DNA from: UBA9300 sp964577305
GTDB taxonomy: Bacteria > Bacteroidota > Bacteroidia > Bacteroidales > VadinHA17
Assembly (NCBI GenBank): GCA_964577305.1
Contig: CAZNYS010000009.1
Span: 21,003 to 85,002, forward strand
Reading direction: 5' to 3'
DNA length: 64,000 bases
Of this stretch, positions 63,971-64,000 are shown piece after piece. The notes under the pieces were generated by a model. That model saw only the letters and a list, made by a program, of their open reading frames with translations, did no database searches and was not told the origin of the DNA. The translations under genes and the position numbers were made by a program. Positions within the stretch are counted from its first letter, which is position 1, and every line of letters begins with the position of its first letter.

Positions 63971-64000
63971 AACGACGAACGACGAACGACGAACGACGAA
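63971..64000 (+). repeat. 7-bp tandem repeat at the window end
   Basis: AACGACG is repeated four times and continues to the last base. It lies about 120 bases upstream of the minus-strand S9 gene start. Similar TAACGAC words occur at 60874-60888. Confidence 0.85.

Noticed and set aside
63971..64000. CRISPR array
   Set aside because: The units are 7 bases long and have no spacers.

Overview
The window looks like a piece of an AT-rich Bacteroidota chromosome, probably an anaerobic or facultatively anaerobic member of the Bacteroidales/Marinilabiliales type. The signs are a SusC/SusD pair, a C-terminal type IX secretion (T9SS) sorting domain, many lipoproteins, the Bacteroidota -7 promoter box TAnnTTTG ahead of several genes, and few Shine-Dalgarno sequences. 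A 100-N scaffold gap with identical 55-base flanks shows that this is a draft assembly, probably metagenomic. I saw no rRNA, tRNA, intact insertion sequence, prophage or CRISPR array.

Layout. Positions 1-3.7 kb hold the end of an S24/LexA-type regulator, a MobB-like P-loop protein, the translational GTPase BipA/TypA and a hemolysin III-family membrane protein. From 3.7 to 11.7 kb there are secreted or metabolic genes: a lipoprotein, a YtfJ-like protein, a beta-lactamase-fold hydrolase, a DapA-family aldolase next to a class V aminotransferase, and a PreP-type M16C protease. From 11.9 to 20.5 kb come a DUF2784 membrane protein, a hybrid histidine kinase, an overlapping pair of lipoproteins (TIM-barrel GHL10-like and MEMO-like), a truncated fasciclin gene, a second beta-lactamase-fold hydrolase and a GH3-family adenylating enzyme.

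The most interesting block is 20.6-30.5 kb: nine tightly packed plus-strand genes that look like one soluble redox operon. It encodes a Cys-rich protein, a DRTGG protein, a DRTGG-HATPase fusion, a protein resembling the C-terminal part of [FeFe]-hydrogenase but lacking the residues needed for catalysis, NuoE/HydC-, NuoF/HydB- and NuoG-like subunits, and an NfnA/NfnB-like pair. The genes that accompany bifurcating [FeFe]-hydrogenases are present, but the true H-cluster subunit is replaced by a NuoG/formate-dehydrogenase-fold protein with no evident catalytic Cys. I infer an NADH/ferredoxin/NADPH electron-exchange system, possibly bifurcating, that does not make H2 by itself.

From 30.6 to 40.6 kb there is a compact arsenic resistance operon (arsR, a small thioredoxin, an ArsP-family permease, ACR3) with two matching 16-bp operator candidates. 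Around it are gene remnants with internal deletions: DASS transporter, HsmA-like, sialidase, S10 carboxypeptidase and sulfatase. A large T9SS-exported putative metallopeptidase sits among them. From 40.8 kb to the end come two paralogous S9 peptidases, a polysaccharide/peptide uptake locus (SusC, SusD, an IPT/TIG lipoprotein) with an ankyrin-phosphatase fusion and a TPR-HTH regulator, a fucose-isomerase-like protein with a signal peptide, an M14 carboxypeptidase, a small diheme cytochrome, a polysaccharide deacetylase interrupted by the false gap, a dodecin and a PPK2 kinase. The number of exported peptidases (M16C, M14, two S9, one putative metallopeptidase, one decayed S10) suggests a protein- or peptide-degrading lifestyle.
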